From Salinicoccus carnicancri Crm (lineage in GTDB: Bacteria > Bacillota > Bacilli > Staphylococcales > Salinicoccaceae), in assembly GCF_000330705.1 (NCBI RefSeq), contig NZ_ANAM01000008.1, positions 744,001 through 808,000 on the forward strand: a DNA stretch of 64,000 bases, in the 5' to 3' direction. The notes under the pieces were generated by a model. That model made no database searches and was not told the DNA's origin. It saw only the letters and a program-made list of their open reading frames with translations. Shown here one piece after another: positions 18,633 to 26,865 of the stretch. Every line of letters begins with the position of its first letter. Position 1 is the first letter of the stretch. The translations under genes were made by a program, and so were the position numbers.

Positions 18633-19936
18633 TGGATAATTTCACTGCTGTAATTGCCATAATCATATTTCTCGTCACTTTGTTCCTCGTCATCAGACAG
18701 CCCAAGGGGCTTGGCATCGGATGGTCCTCCTGTGCCGGTGCACTCGTCGCCCTGATTTTCGGTGTCGTCAGTTTCGGTGATGTCGGCACTGTCTGGGGTA
18801 TTGTGTGGAATGCAACACTTACCTTCGTTGCAGTAATACTGATTTCACTCGTATTGGATGAAATCGGATTTTTCGAATGGTCGGCTCTTCACATGGCACG
18901 GATTGCCAACGGAAGCGGTCTGAAGATGTTTGTCTATATCATTCTTCTCGGCGCAGTTGTTGCCGCATTATTTGCAAACGACGGTGCTGCGCTGATTTTG
19001 ACACCTATAGTACTTGCGATGGTCCGGAACCTCAATTTTACGGAAAAGATGGTCATGCCATTCATTATGGCGAGTGGCTTCATCGCAGATACCGCATCAC
19101 TGCCCTTTGTTGTCAGCAATCTTGTAAATATCGTCTCGGCGGATTTCTTTGGCATCGGTTTTATGGAGTATGCATCACGGATGGTTGTCCCCAACTTATT
19201 CTCCATCATGGCAAGCATCATTGTACTATACATCTTTTTCAGAAAAGATCTTCCATCTGATTATAATGTCAATGATCTTAAAGAGCCTGTTGAAGCGATA
19301 CGCGACCGCAGACTTTTCAACTGGTCCTGGCTGGTACTCACACTTCTGCTCATCGGCTATTTTATGAGCGAGCCGCTTGGGATTCCTGTGTCGGCCATCG
19401 CAGGAATCATTGCTTTGTCCTTTGTCTTCATGGCCAGGAAAAGCGACGCGGTTCCGGTCCGACAGGTAATTAAAGGAGCCCCATGGGATATTGTGTTCTT
19501 CTCCCTCGGTATGTACGTTGTGGTGTATGGCCTTCAAAATGCCGGCCTGACAAACCTCCTCGGGAAGTTCATCGGACTCGCAGCCGATCAGGGGCTATTC
19601 GCCGGCACGATGGTGATGGGTTTTACCGCCGCGATATTATCCTCTGTAATGAATAACATGCCTACTGTCATGATTGATGCCCTGGCCATCGCGGAATCAG
19701 GGGCAGCGGGACTCGTCAAAGAAGGACTTATATACGCCAATGTAATCGGTTCGGATCTCGGACCGAAAATTACACCGATCGGTTCACTCGCTACACTGCT
19801 TTGGCTGCATGTGCTCAAGAAAAAAGGTGTCCGTATTTCATGGGGCTACTACTTCAAAATAGGTCTGCTGCTTACACTCCCTGTCCTTTTCATCACTCTA
19901 CTCGGACTGTTTGCATGGCTGTTGATAATTTCTTAA
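18632..19936 (+). CDS. arsB: Arsenite efflux permease ArsB
   Basis: A 434-aa integral membrane protein with about 11-12 helices, extruding As(III) and Sb(III). It shows the ArsB/NhaD features [20 protein letters not shown] and, in the second half, [21 protein letters not shown] and [26 protein letters not shown], each of which is close to the staphylococcal ArsB sequence. Start at the ATG at 18632, overlapping the arsR stop by one base, with GAGGGG 11 nt upstream. No ArsA-type ATPase is encoded here, so it acts as a secondary carrier. Confidence 0.94.
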   Translation: MDNFTAVIAIIIFLVTLFLVIRQPKGLGIGWSSCAGALVALIFGVVSFGDVGTVWGIVWNATLTFVAVILISLVLDEIGFFEWSALHMARIANGSGLKMFVYIILLGAVVAALFANDGAALILTPIVLAMVRNLNFTEKMVMPFIMASGFIADTASLPFVVSNLVNIVSADFFGIGFMEYASRMVVPNLFSIMASIIVLYIFFRKDLPSDYNVNDLKEPVEAIRDRRLFNWSWLVLTLLLIGYFMSEPLGIPVSAIAGIIALSFVFMARKSDAVPVRQVIKGAPWDIVFFSLGMYVVVYGLQNAGLTNLLGKFIGLAADQGLFAGTMVMGFTAAILSSVMNNMPTVMIDALAIAESGAAGLVKEGLIYANVIGSDLGPKITPIGSLATLLWLHVLKKKGVRISWGYYFKIGLLLTLPVLFITLLGLFAWLLIIS

Positions 19937-19953
19937 TTAAAGGAGACTGTAAT

Positions 19954-20373
19954 ATGTCAAAACCAATCGTTTATTTTCTATGTACCGGAAATTCCTGCAG
20001 AAGTCAGATTGCCGAAGGGTTTGGCCGTAAATATCTCGACGGACACTACGAAGTGTATTCTGCAGGGATCGAAGCCCATGGCATGAACCCTAAAGCAGTA
20101 TCCATCATGGAGGAATCCGGCATTGATATTACCGGACAGGAATCGAGTGTCATTGACAGGGAACTGCTCGACAGGTCGGATTACGTCATCACACTCTGCG
20201 GAGATGCGGATGATAATTGTCCAGTGACACCTCCGCATGTAATGCGTATGCACTGGGGTTTCGAAGACCCGGCAAAAGCGTCCGGTACGGACGAAGAGAT
20301 TCATGCCGTCTTCAAAAACGTCAGGGATGCAATTGAAGAACGGATCCTCACGTTCAAAGAGAACGGAAGATAA
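19954..20373 (+). CDS. arsC: Arsenate reductase, thioredoxin-coupled
   Basis: A 139-aa low-molecular-weight phosphatase-fold enzyme reducing arsenate to arsenite for export by ArsB. The P-loop CTGNSCRSQ gives Cys10 and Cys15, and [10 protein letters not shown] gives Cys82 and Cys89; these are the same positions as in plasmid pI258 ArsC, which cycles Cys10-Cys82-Cys89 and is reset by thioredoxin. Start ATG at 19954 with AAAGGAG upstream. Last gene of arsRBC, followed by a terminator. Confidence 0.96.
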   Translation: MSKPIVYFLCTGNSCRSQIAEGFGRKYLDGHYEVYSAGIEAHGMNPKAVSIMEESGIDITGQESSVIDRELLDRSDYVITLCGDADDNCPVTPPHVMRMHWGFEDPAKASGTDEEIHAVFKNVRDAIEERILTFKENGR

Positions 20374-20377
20374 CTTA

Positions 20378-20401
20378 CCCTCCATCCCGGAGGGATTTTT
20401 A
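20378..20401 (+). terminator. Terminator of the ars operon
   Basis: CCCTCC / GGAGGG stem with a 5-nt loop followed by ATTTTTATT, starting 5 nt after the arsC stop. Confidence 0.85.
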
Positions 20402-20479
20402 TTGCCGGCCGAGCCTTTATCTTTGATGTTTAACCCAGTTTCCGTAACAATAAAATTAACATTAAAGGAGGAATCTCTG

Positions 20480-21511
20480 ATGTCAACATTATTTGAACCC
20501 TACAAGATCAAGAACCTCACACTCCGCAACCGCGTGGTCATGGCGCCGATGTGCCAGTACAGTGCAGAGGACGGCATTCCGAATGAATGGCACTTCACCC
20601 ACTACACCTCCCGTGCAGTCGGCGGCACAGGCCTGATCATGATGGAAATGACTAATGTCGAAGAGCGCGGAAGGATTACCGATCACTGCCTCGGCATATG
20701 GTCGGACGGCCACGTCCCCCACTACAAACGGATAGTCGATGCCTGCCACAGGCAGGGGGCGAAAATAGGCATCCAGCTTGCCCATGCCGGACGTAAGGCC
20801 CAGGATGCGCCGGAACCCGTATCCAGTTCTGCGATTGCATTCAGCGACAGATTCAAAACACCCCATGCACTTACCACCGATGAAGTCGATGAGATGGTCG
20901 ATGCCTATAAATGGGGTGCGGTGCGTGCTGTCGAGGCAGGGTTTGACACTATTGAAATCCACGGGGCCCACGGCTACCTGATCCACCAGTTCCAGTCCCC
21001 CCTCAGCAATAAAAGAGACGATGAATACGGACAGGACTACGCTCTGTTCGGGGTCCGGGTAATCGAAGCGGTCAAGTCCGTCATGCCGGAGGACATGCCC
21101 CTTGTCATCAGGATTTCCTCTGTGGAATACGCTGAAGGCGGGTATGATCTCGAGCACGGCATTGAACTTGCCAAACGCTATACGGAAGCGGGCGTGGATA
21201 TGATCGATGTTTCCGCCGGCGGGGAAGGCACACCATCCAAAGAGCGCTTCCAGGGACCCTACCCCGGCTACATGGTGCCTTATGCAAGAAGGATAAAAGA
21301 GGAGACAGGCACCCCTGTCATTGCCGTCGGACTGCTTGAAGATGTCAATGTCGCCGAACACGTCATCGCTTCCGGAGATGCCGACCTTACAGCAATCGGC
21401 CGCGGACTGCTCCGTGATCCCTACTGGGTGATGAATGCAAACCGCAAACAGAATCCGGCGGATAGATCATTCATCCCCGAGCAGTACGACAGAGGTTTCA
21501 GAAAGATTTAA
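20480..21511 (+). CDS. NADPH dehydrogenase of the old yellow enzyme family (NamA/YqjM-like)
   Basis: FMN-containing TIM-barrel ene-reductase of 343 aa, reducing activated C=C bonds and aiding defence against electrophiles. The N-terminus LFEPYKIKNLTLRNRVVMAPMCQYSAEDG has the Cys of MCQYSA typical of YqjM, followed by QLAHAGRKA, the substrate-binding pair in IEIHGAHGYLIHQFQSP and the FMN phosphate site AIGRGLLRDPYW. Start ATG at 20480 with AAAGGAGG upstream. Followed 12 nt later by the formamidase-like gene and then glycerate kinase, so a three-gene operon ending at the terminator near 23540. Confidence 0.93.
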   Translation: MSTLFEPYKIKNLTLRNRVVMAPMCQYSAEDGIPNEWHFTHYTSRAVGGTGLIMMEMTNVEERGRITDHCLGIWSDGHVPHYKRIVDACHRQGAKIGIQLAHAGRKAQDAPEPVSSSAIAFSDRFKTPHALTTDEVDEMVDAYKWGAVRAVEAGFDTIEIHGAHGYLIHQFQSPLSNKRDDEYGQDYALFGVRVIEAVKSVMPEDMPLVIRISSVEYAEGGYDLEHGIELAKRYTEAGVDMIDVSAGGEGTPSKERFQGPYPGYMVPYARRIKEETGTPVIAVGLLEDVNVAEHVIASGDADLTAIGRGLLRDPYWVMNANRKQNPADRSFIPEQYDRGFRKI

Positions 21512-21523
21512 AGGGGTGTTTTT

Positions 21524-22444
21524 GTGCAGCATCAATTGGACAGTTCCCATCTATACTATGAAATGTCCGCAACTATCGCACCGGCGCTCGAAATCGATGC
21601 CGGAGACACTGTACATATTCATACAGTGGACTGTTTTGAAGATCAGATCACCTCACCCGATATGGATTTCGGCACTGTCGACTGGAGCCGCCAGAACCCG
21701 GCCACAGGCCCTATTTTCGTAAGAGGCCTCTCTGCCGGTGATGTTCTCAAAGCCTCTGTCGAAAAAATCGAACTGGGGGACAGAGGCCTGGCAACTGCCG
21801 GACCACAGGGCGGTGTCATGAAAGATTATATCGAGGAACGCCACGTTAAATTTTTCGACCTTGATAAAGAAAATAATACAACGGAATTCAACGGAATGAC
21901 GGTGCCCCTCAGCCCCATGATTGGCGTCATCGGCACTGCCCCGGCCGCAGGTCGCGTGCCGAACAGTACACCGGGAGCCCACGGCGGCAATATGGACTGC
22001 AGCAAAATGACTGAGGGCGCTGTGCTTTATCTCCCGGTTTTCCATGAAGGGGCACTGTTCGGGCTCGGTGATGTTCACGCAAAGATGGGCGATGGCGAAG
22101 TGGGCATCAGCGGACTGGAGACGGCTGCCAGAGTGACAGTCAGACTGGAGAAAGCATCGGGCATCAGTACAAATCATCCTGTCCTGATTGATACAGAAGG
22201 CCTGAATATGATGGTTTCGCATGAATGCCTGGACGAGGCGGTGGATGACTCAGTCAGGCAGATGATCAAACTGCTCCGGCCACACACCGGCCTGTCACTG
22301 CCGGAAATTGCGATGCTGATGAGTCTGATTGGTGAGACACAGATCAACCAAGTCGTCGACCCATTGAAAACCGCACGCTTTTTTGTCCCCCATTATTTGT
22401 TGGAGCACTACTCGATCGATCTTGGCGGGGAGATGAAATTATGA
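21524..22444 (+). CDS. Acetamidase/formamidase family protein
   Basis: A 306-aa protein of the FmdA/AmdA family, which hydrolyses short amides such as formamide or acetamide to the acid and ammonia. Matching features are the N-terminal LEIDAGDTVHIHTVDCFEDQ, the middle PMIGVIGTAP and PNSTPGAHGGNMD, and LYLPVFHEGALFGLGDVHAKMGDGE. Start is GTG at 21524 after AAAGGGGTG. The ATG of glycerate kinase overlaps its stop by 4 nt, so the two are translationally coupled. True substrate unknown. Confidence 0.88.
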   Translation: MQHQLDSSHLYYEMSATIAPALEIDAGDTVHIHTVDCFEDQITSPDMDFGTVDWSRQNPATGPIFVRGLSAGDVLKASVEKIELGDRGLATAGPQGGVMKDYIEERHVKFFDLDKENNTTEFNGMTVPLSPMIGVIGTAPAAGRVPNSTPGAHGGNMDCSKMTEGAVLYLPVFHEGALFGLGDVHAKMGDGEVGISGLETAARVTVRLEKASGISTNHPVLIDTEGLNMMVSHECLDEAVDDSVRQMIKLLRPHTGLSLPEIAMLMSLIGETQINQVVDPLKTARFFVPHYLLEHYSIDLGGEMKL

Positions 22445-23517
22445 AAATTGTCCTCGCCCCCGATTCATATAAAGGAACACTGGACCAGAAAAAAGCTGCG
22501 GACATCATGGCACGCACACTTACAGACATTGGCCACCTGCCCATCACCAAACCGATGAGTGACGGCGGGGACGGCCTGCTGAATTGTTTTGTCGATGAAG
22601 GTTATGAAAAGATTGATCTGAATGTCACCGGGCCTGAAGGAAGTACGGTGCCGGCAGTCTATTATATGAAGGAAGATACGGCAATACTCGAAACCGCAGA
22701 GGCTTGCGGACTGCATCTTTTGACGGGCTCTGAGCCCGGTCGCCGCACCTCGTTCGGTGTCGGGGAACTCATGCTCAATGCCCTCGACCGGGGTGCACGC
22801 CACATCATACTGGGCCTTGGCGGTTCCGCCACCAACGACGGCGGTTTCGGCATGTTCATGGCACTCGGCGGCATGGCAAAGGATGCGTCGGGAAAACCTG
22901 TATCTGTAATGAATGAAGATATAGGAAAGATTGATGAACTGTTCATCGACAGCCTGCGAATGCTGGATGGCGTGAAGATGACGATTGCCTCGGACGTCAC
23001 CAATCCATTGTTCGGTGACTACGGTGCAATTTCCGTATTCGGACCGCAAAAAGGTCTGAAACCTGAACAGATCAGCCCGTTTGAAAACATGCTCGTCCAT
23101 CTGCACCATAAGGCAATGGATATATTCAAAGAAGACCACAGCAGTACACCGGGTGCCGGTGCAGCCGGCGGGCTCGGCTGGATGCTTGCGAACATGGGTG
23201 CAAACATGAAGAATGGCGGCACGCTGATTGCAGAAATGATCGGCCTTGAAGACGCCGTCAAAAAGGCTGACCTGATCATTACAGGGGAAGGCAGGAGCGA
23301 CATCCAGACGATGGATGGCAAAGCCCCTTCGGTTGTAGCAGAATGTGCAGACAGGTATGGTGTGCCGGTCTACCTTATATCCGGCCAGATTACCGAAGAC
23401 CTGTCGGCACATTTCGCACAGACCTGGTCCCTCGCAGATGACAGCAAAGATGTCAATGAAGTCATGGAGAATACTGAAGAATGCCTTGCAGAACTGATCA
23501 GGAGAATATTCGGATGA
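22441..23517 (+). CDS. Glycerate kinase (GarK/GlxK family)
   Basis: A 358-aa two-domain kinase that phosphorylates glycerate, feeding it into lower glycolysis. Family marks are the start KIVLAPDSYKGTLDQ, MSDGGDGLL, LGLGGSATNDGGFGM and GAGAAGGLGWML, and LIITGEGRSDIQTMDGKAP. The family mostly makes 2-phosphoglycerate. Overlaps the preceding amidase-like gene by 4 nt. What links ene-reductase, amidase and glycerate kinase is not obvious from sequence. Confidence 0.93.
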   Translation: MKIVLAPDSYKGTLDQKKAADIMARTLTDIGHLPITKPMSDGGDGLLNCFVDEGYEKIDLNVTGPEGSTVPAVYYMKEDTAILETAEACGLHLLTGSEPGRRTSFGVGELMLNALDRGARHIILGLGGSATNDGGFGMFMALGGMAKDASGKPVSVMNEDIGKIDELFIDSLRMLDGVKMTIASDVTNPLFGDYGAISVFGPQKGLKPEQISPFENMLVHLHHKAMDIFKEDHSSTPGAGAAGGLGWMLANMGANMKNGGTLIAEMIGLEDAVKKADLIITGEGRSDIQTMDGKAPSVVAECADRYGVPVYLISGQITEDLSAHFAQTWSLADDSKDVNEVMENTEECLAELIRRIFG

Positions 23518-23523
23518 ATTTCA

Positions 23524-23557
23524 AAAAGTGGCCGGGAGGAATATCCCGGCCACTTTT
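23524..23557. terminator. Bidirectional terminator, glycerate kinase / aldo-keto reductase
   Basis: Perfect 14-nt arms AAAAGTGGCCGGGA / TCCCGGCCACTTTT around a 6-nt loop, between two convergent genes. Confidence 0.93.
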
Positions 23558-23572
23558 CCACGGACGCGCGCT

Positions 23573-24406
23573 TCAGTCATCAAAACTGAAATTGTCCGGA
23601 TCTTTCCCCAGCCTTTCATGCGTATCCAGAGTATCCAGACGTTCCATGTCACCTTCTGTCAGTTCAAAATCAAAAATATCGATGTTCTGCCGTATACGTC
23701 CTGGTGTCACTGATTTCGGTATGGTGGATACACCTGTCTGGATATCCCATCTCAGCACGATCTGTGCAGGTGTTTTGCCGTACTTTTCGGCGAGTTCCCG
23801 GATAACGGGATCGCCGAAGAACGCCCCGCGTTTGAGCGGTGCCCATGCTTCGAGCTGAATTCCATGTTCATCACAGAATGCCCGCATTTCCTTTTGGGCA
23901 AGCTGAGGATGATATTCCAGCTGGTTGACCATTGGGGTTACCGTCGCGAATCTGAATATTTCCTCAAGATGCTGACTGTGGAAGTTGCTCACACCGATCG
24001 CCCTCACACGTCCATCTTTGTAGAGCTTTTCCAATGCCCTCCATGATTCTGTATACTTCCCTTCAATCGGCCAGTGGATGAGATAGAGGTCGAGATAGTC
24101 CATCTGCAGTTTTTCAAGACTTGTTTCAAAAGCCTTCAGTGTCTCTTCGTAGCCCAGATCATCATTCCACACTTTTGTCGTGATGAAGAGTTCTTCACGT
24201 GAAACATCCGATTTCTTCAGGACGTCCCCCAGTGCTCTTTCATTCTCGTAGAAAGCGGCGGTGTCGAAATGGCGGTACCCTGCCTCAAGTGCTGTTCCAA
24301 TCGTTGCCGCCATCTGCTCTTCCGGAATTTTATATACACCGAATCCGATTACCGGCATTTTCACACCGTTATTCAATTCATAAGTATCCTGCTGTGAAAT
24401 CGTCAT
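23573..24406 (-). CDS. Aldo/keto reductase
   Basis: A 277-aa NADPH-dependent TIM-barrel oxidoreductase of the AKR5/YvgN type. The catalytic tetrad is visible: Asp and Tyr in HFDTAAFYENE, Lys in FITTKVWNDD and His in YLIHWPI. The cofactor site includes TIPKSVTPGRIRQN, and GVSNFHSQHL is the family signature. Start at 24406, with GGAGG 9 nt upstream; the ATG at 24424 overlaps that site. Substrate not predictable; relatives reduce methylglyoxal and other aldehydes. It ends the minus-strand run that begins with the gamma-glutamyltransferase gene. Confidence 0.93.
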   Translation of the reverse strand: MTISQQDTYELNNGVKMPVIGFGVYKIPEEQMAATIGTALEAGYRHFDTAAFYENERALGDVLKKSDVSREELFITTKVWNDDLGYEETLKAFETSLEKLQMDYLDLYLIHWPIEGKYTESWRALEKLYKDGRVRAIGVSNFHSQHLEEIFRFATVTPMVNQLEYHPQLAQKEMRAFCDEHGIQLEAWAPLKRGAFFGDPVIRELAEKYGKTPAQIVLRWDIQTGVSTIPKSVTPGRIRQNIDIFDFELTEGDMERLDTLDTHERLGKDPDNFSFDD

Positions 24407-24427
24407 TTTTGAATCCTCCTTCATATT

Positions 24428-24571
24428 TTAATCCAGCCTGAATGATCGGACGTGAAATTTCTTCACTGAACTTCTTTTTAGCATCCTTGTGATCGTATCA
24501 CCGGCTCTGTGGGTTTCTTCGGGCGGAATACCCTCCATCAGCGATGCCAGTATGCTGAACAGATCATTCAT
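24428..24571 (-). CDS. Possible small protein of 47 aa
   Basis: Short reading frame between the aminotransferase and the aldo/keto reductase, on the same strand: it starts 34 nt after the former's stop and ends 21 nt before the latter. The product begins MNDLFSILASLMEGIPPEE and has a basic C-terminal third (LKRSSVKKFHVRSFRL). It matches no family I recognise. A GAGG lies 12 nt upstream, rather far. It may be a real operon member, a translational coupler or chance; no membrane segment is clear. Confidence 0.35.
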   Translation of the reverse strand: MNDLFSILASLMEGIPPEETHRAGDTITRMLKRSSVKKFHVRSFRLD

Positions 24572-24605
24572 AGGTGTTTTTTACCTCTTCGTTTGTAGCC
24601 GTTTC

Positions 24606-25769
24606 TCACCTCTTTTTACCATTCAAAAATTTCTCCATGCGGTCGGCTGCTTCTTCAAGATTCTCCATGCCTGTCGCAAATGAAATTCTTATATGCCCCT
24701 CTCCGTATTCTGAAAATGCGGCACCGGGCACGACGGCGACACCTGCTTCTTCAAGCAGTTCCACCGCGAAATCGAATGAGCTTTCATTGTACCCTTTGAT
24801 CGACGGGAATATATAGAACGCCCCTTCAGGCAGTACCGTTTCAAGGCCCATATTCACAAGGCGTCTGTAAATGTAATCCCTTCTCTCTTTGTACGCAGCA
24901 TTCATTTCCGCCGGTGCGTCCGCAGCACCCGTCAAAGCCTCAAGCGCCGCTATCTGGCTCGGCATACTGGCGCACAGTGTGTTGTACAGATGGACGAGCG
25001 TCAATTTCTCGATCATTTCGGCACTGCCCAACAGCCAGCCGATACGCCATCCTGTCATCGCATGGGATTTGCTCAGACCGTTCACAGCGAGCAGTCTGTC
25101 CTTGATCGCAGGGTAGGAAGTGAATGAATGATGTTCCCCGTCCAGAGTATTTTCTGCATACATTTCATCCACAACGATGAAAATATCGTGTCTCTTGAAC
25201 AACTCCACAAGTGAAGCCACCGTTCCTTTGGGATAGACTGCACCTGTAGGGTTGTTCGGATAGTTGAGCAGCACCGCCTTAGTCCGTTGTGTCATCGCGG
25301 CTTCGAGCTTTTGGGCGGTGGGAATAAACCCCGTCTCCGTGGTATCGACCAGCACCGCAGTGCCACCGAGCATCGTGACGATGGGTTCATAGCCCGTATA
25401 GACCGGGGCCGGCATGATGACTTCATCCCCGGGGTTGATGATTGTCCGGAAAATCGTATCGAGCGCCTCGCTCCCGCCGTTCGTCACAATGACTTCATCA
25501 GACGGCTCATATTCCGCCGTATATTTATCTTTGTAGAAATCCGTGATTGCTTTGCGCAGTTCCATCATCCCGCGGTTATGCGAGTATTTCATGGGCTCAT
25601 TGTCCACTGCCTGCATCACACGATCTCTGACTGCCTGCGGCACAGGGAAGTCAGGCTGGCCAAGTGTCAGGTCGATAATTTCAGTTTGTCCGGCCACCCG
25701 ATTCGCCATCTGTCTCGTCCCCGGCAAGCCTACATTTTTCAATAGTCTGTTCAATTCAGGCACATTCAT
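24606..25769 (-). CDS. Class I PLP-dependent aminotransferase (PatA/YugH-like)
   Basis: A 387-aa fold-type I aminotransferase. The pyridoxal phosphate lysine is in VNGLSKSHAMTGWRIGW; NYPNNPTGAVYP and VVDEMYAENTLDG are the conserved cofactor stretches, and LTLGQPDFPVP is the N-terminal substrate loop. The closest named relatives are PatA-type enzymes, acting in the acetylated lysine/diaminopimelate or aromatic routes, but function is not fixed by sequence. It begins 26 nt after the second ChrA gene, so it is part of the operon starting with the gamma-glutamyltransferase. Confidence 0.88.
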   Translation of the reverse strand: MNVPELNRLLKNVGLPGTRQMANRVAGQTEIIDLTLGQPDFPVPQAVRDRVMQAVDNEPMKYSHNRGMMELRKAITDFYKDKYTAEYEPSDEVIVTNGGSEALDTIFRTIINPGDEVIMPAPVYTGYEPIVTMLGGTAVLVDTTETGFIPTAQKLEAAMTQRTKAVLLNYPNNPTGAVYPKGTVASLVELFKRHDIFIVVDEMYAENTLDGEHHSFTSYPAIKDRLLAVNGLSKSHAMTGWRIGWLLGSAEMIEKLTLVHLYNTLCASMPSQIAALEALTGAADAPAEMNAAYKERRDYIYRRLVNMGLETVLPEGAFYIFPSIKGYNESSFDFAVELLEEAGVAVVPGAAFSEYGEGHIRISFATGMENLEEAADRMEKFLNGKKR

Positions 25770-25795
25770 CCTCCTTTAATACTCAGTATATCTTT

Positions 25796-26323
25796 TTACA
25801 GCAATATTGCTCCGTACACGAGACCGAAAACGATCACCAGTGCAGGATGTATATTGAATTTCTTCAGCATTACAAAGCTCGCAGCCATCAGAATGACAGT
25901 GTGGACTGTCCCTGATTCAACGAACGAACCGGCGAAGAAATCGAATGCAATCACACCGAGCAATATGGCGATGACCGGCCTGATCAGCGTCGTCAGTGTC
26001 TCGAACTTCTTCGTCCCTTTCATCTTGTACAGGACGCCCGCCAGAAATACCATCAGCATGAGTGACGGCAGCACTGTCGCACCCACCGCCACCACCGAGC
26101 CGAAGATTCCCCCGACTTCGAAACCGATATAGCCGGCCATCTTTGTCGCAATCGGGCCGGGCAATGCATTGCCAAACGCCAGCACCTCCGCGAATTCCTG
26201 TGAAGTCATCCACCCGTAGTTCTGCACGACCTCTTCTTCAACAAGGGGAATGGAGGAGGGGCCACCGCCGTAACCGAGTACGCCGGGGATGAAAAATGCA
26301 ATGAATATCTGCAGATATATCAT
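25796..26323 (-). CDS. Chromate transporter, short-chain subunit (second of pair)
   Basis: A 175-aa membrane protein of the CHR family, half the length of classical ChrA, with about 5-6 helices. The N-terminal motif FFIPGVLGYGGGPSSIPLVEEEVV and ALPGPIATKMAGYIG are typical. Short CHR proteins occur as pairs, often encoded in tandem, that form a heterodimeric chromate exporter. The start overlaps the stop of the first subunit by 4 nt, so translation is coupled. Chromate efflux is the family's best-known role; some members are implicated in sulfate handling. Confidence 0.88.
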   Translation of the reverse strand: MIYLQIFIAFFIPGVLGYGGGPSSIPLVEEEVVQNYGWMTSQEFAEVLAFGNALPGPIATKMAGYIGFEVGGIFGSVVAVGATVLPSLMLMVFLAGVLYKMKGTKKFETLTTLIRPVIAILLGVIAFDFFAGSFVESGTVHTVILMAASFVMLKKFNIHPALVIVFGLVYGAILL

Positions 26324-26856
26324 ATTCTCCCTTCCTTCCTGAACAGGCTGAATGCGACGATCACCAGGATGACTATCGCAGGATGGATATCAAGTACGGC
26401 GAGCAGCAGGAACGACAGGATGGTGAAGAGGATGATGAATCTCCATGTCGTCTTCGCTTTCGCCTTCTCCAGAAATTCATACGTCAGTATGATGAGCATG
26501 ACACCGACTACCGGTATGACCCCATGGCTCATCCCCTGCACCCAGTCCAGATCCTTGAACTCCGCAAACAGTTTGAGCAGGGCAATCATCAGGATGATCG
26601 TCGGCAGGATTGCTGCCAAGACTGCGTTCAGCATGCCCAGCCACCCCTTTTTAACGAAACCGATATAGCCGGCAAGCTTGGTGATGATGGGACCGGGCAG
26701 TACATTGGCGATTGCCAGCGAGTCCTGGAACTCCTCATCCGTCATCCATTCATATGTATCCACGACTTCTTTATGAACCAGCGGAATCGAGGCGGGTCCG
26801 CCACCGTATCCCAGCATGCCCACTTTGAAAAACGCCCAGAATATCTTCATCTGCAT
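26320..26856 (-). CDS. Chromate transporter, short-chain subunit (first of pair)
   Basis: A 178-aa partner of the downstream CHR protein, with the parallel motifs FFKVGMLGYGGGPASIPLVHKEVV and VLPGPIITKLAGYIG. The two share the same domain and presumably arose by duplication, with opposite topology expected in the membrane. Start ATG at 26856 with AGGTG 6 nt upstream; the GTG nine bases earlier directly follows the gamma-glutamyltransferase stop. Tight packing shows cotranscription with that gene. Confidence 0.88.
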   Translation of the reverse strand: MQMKIFWAFFKVGMLGYGGGPASIPLVHKEVVDTYEWMTDEEFQDSLAIANVLPGPIITKLAGYIGFVKKGWLGMLNAVLAAILPTIILMIALLKLFAEFKDLDWVQGMSHGVIPVVGVMLIILTYEFLEKAKAKTTWRFIILFTILSFLLLAVLDIHPAIVILVIVAFSLFRKEGRI

Positions 26857-26865
26857 AATTTTCAC

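Noticed and set aside
25796-26856. Frameshifted single ChrA
   Set aside because: Both halves have their own start, ribosome site and the conserved GYGGG motif, and the 4-nt overlap is normal for the known two-gene short CHR systems.
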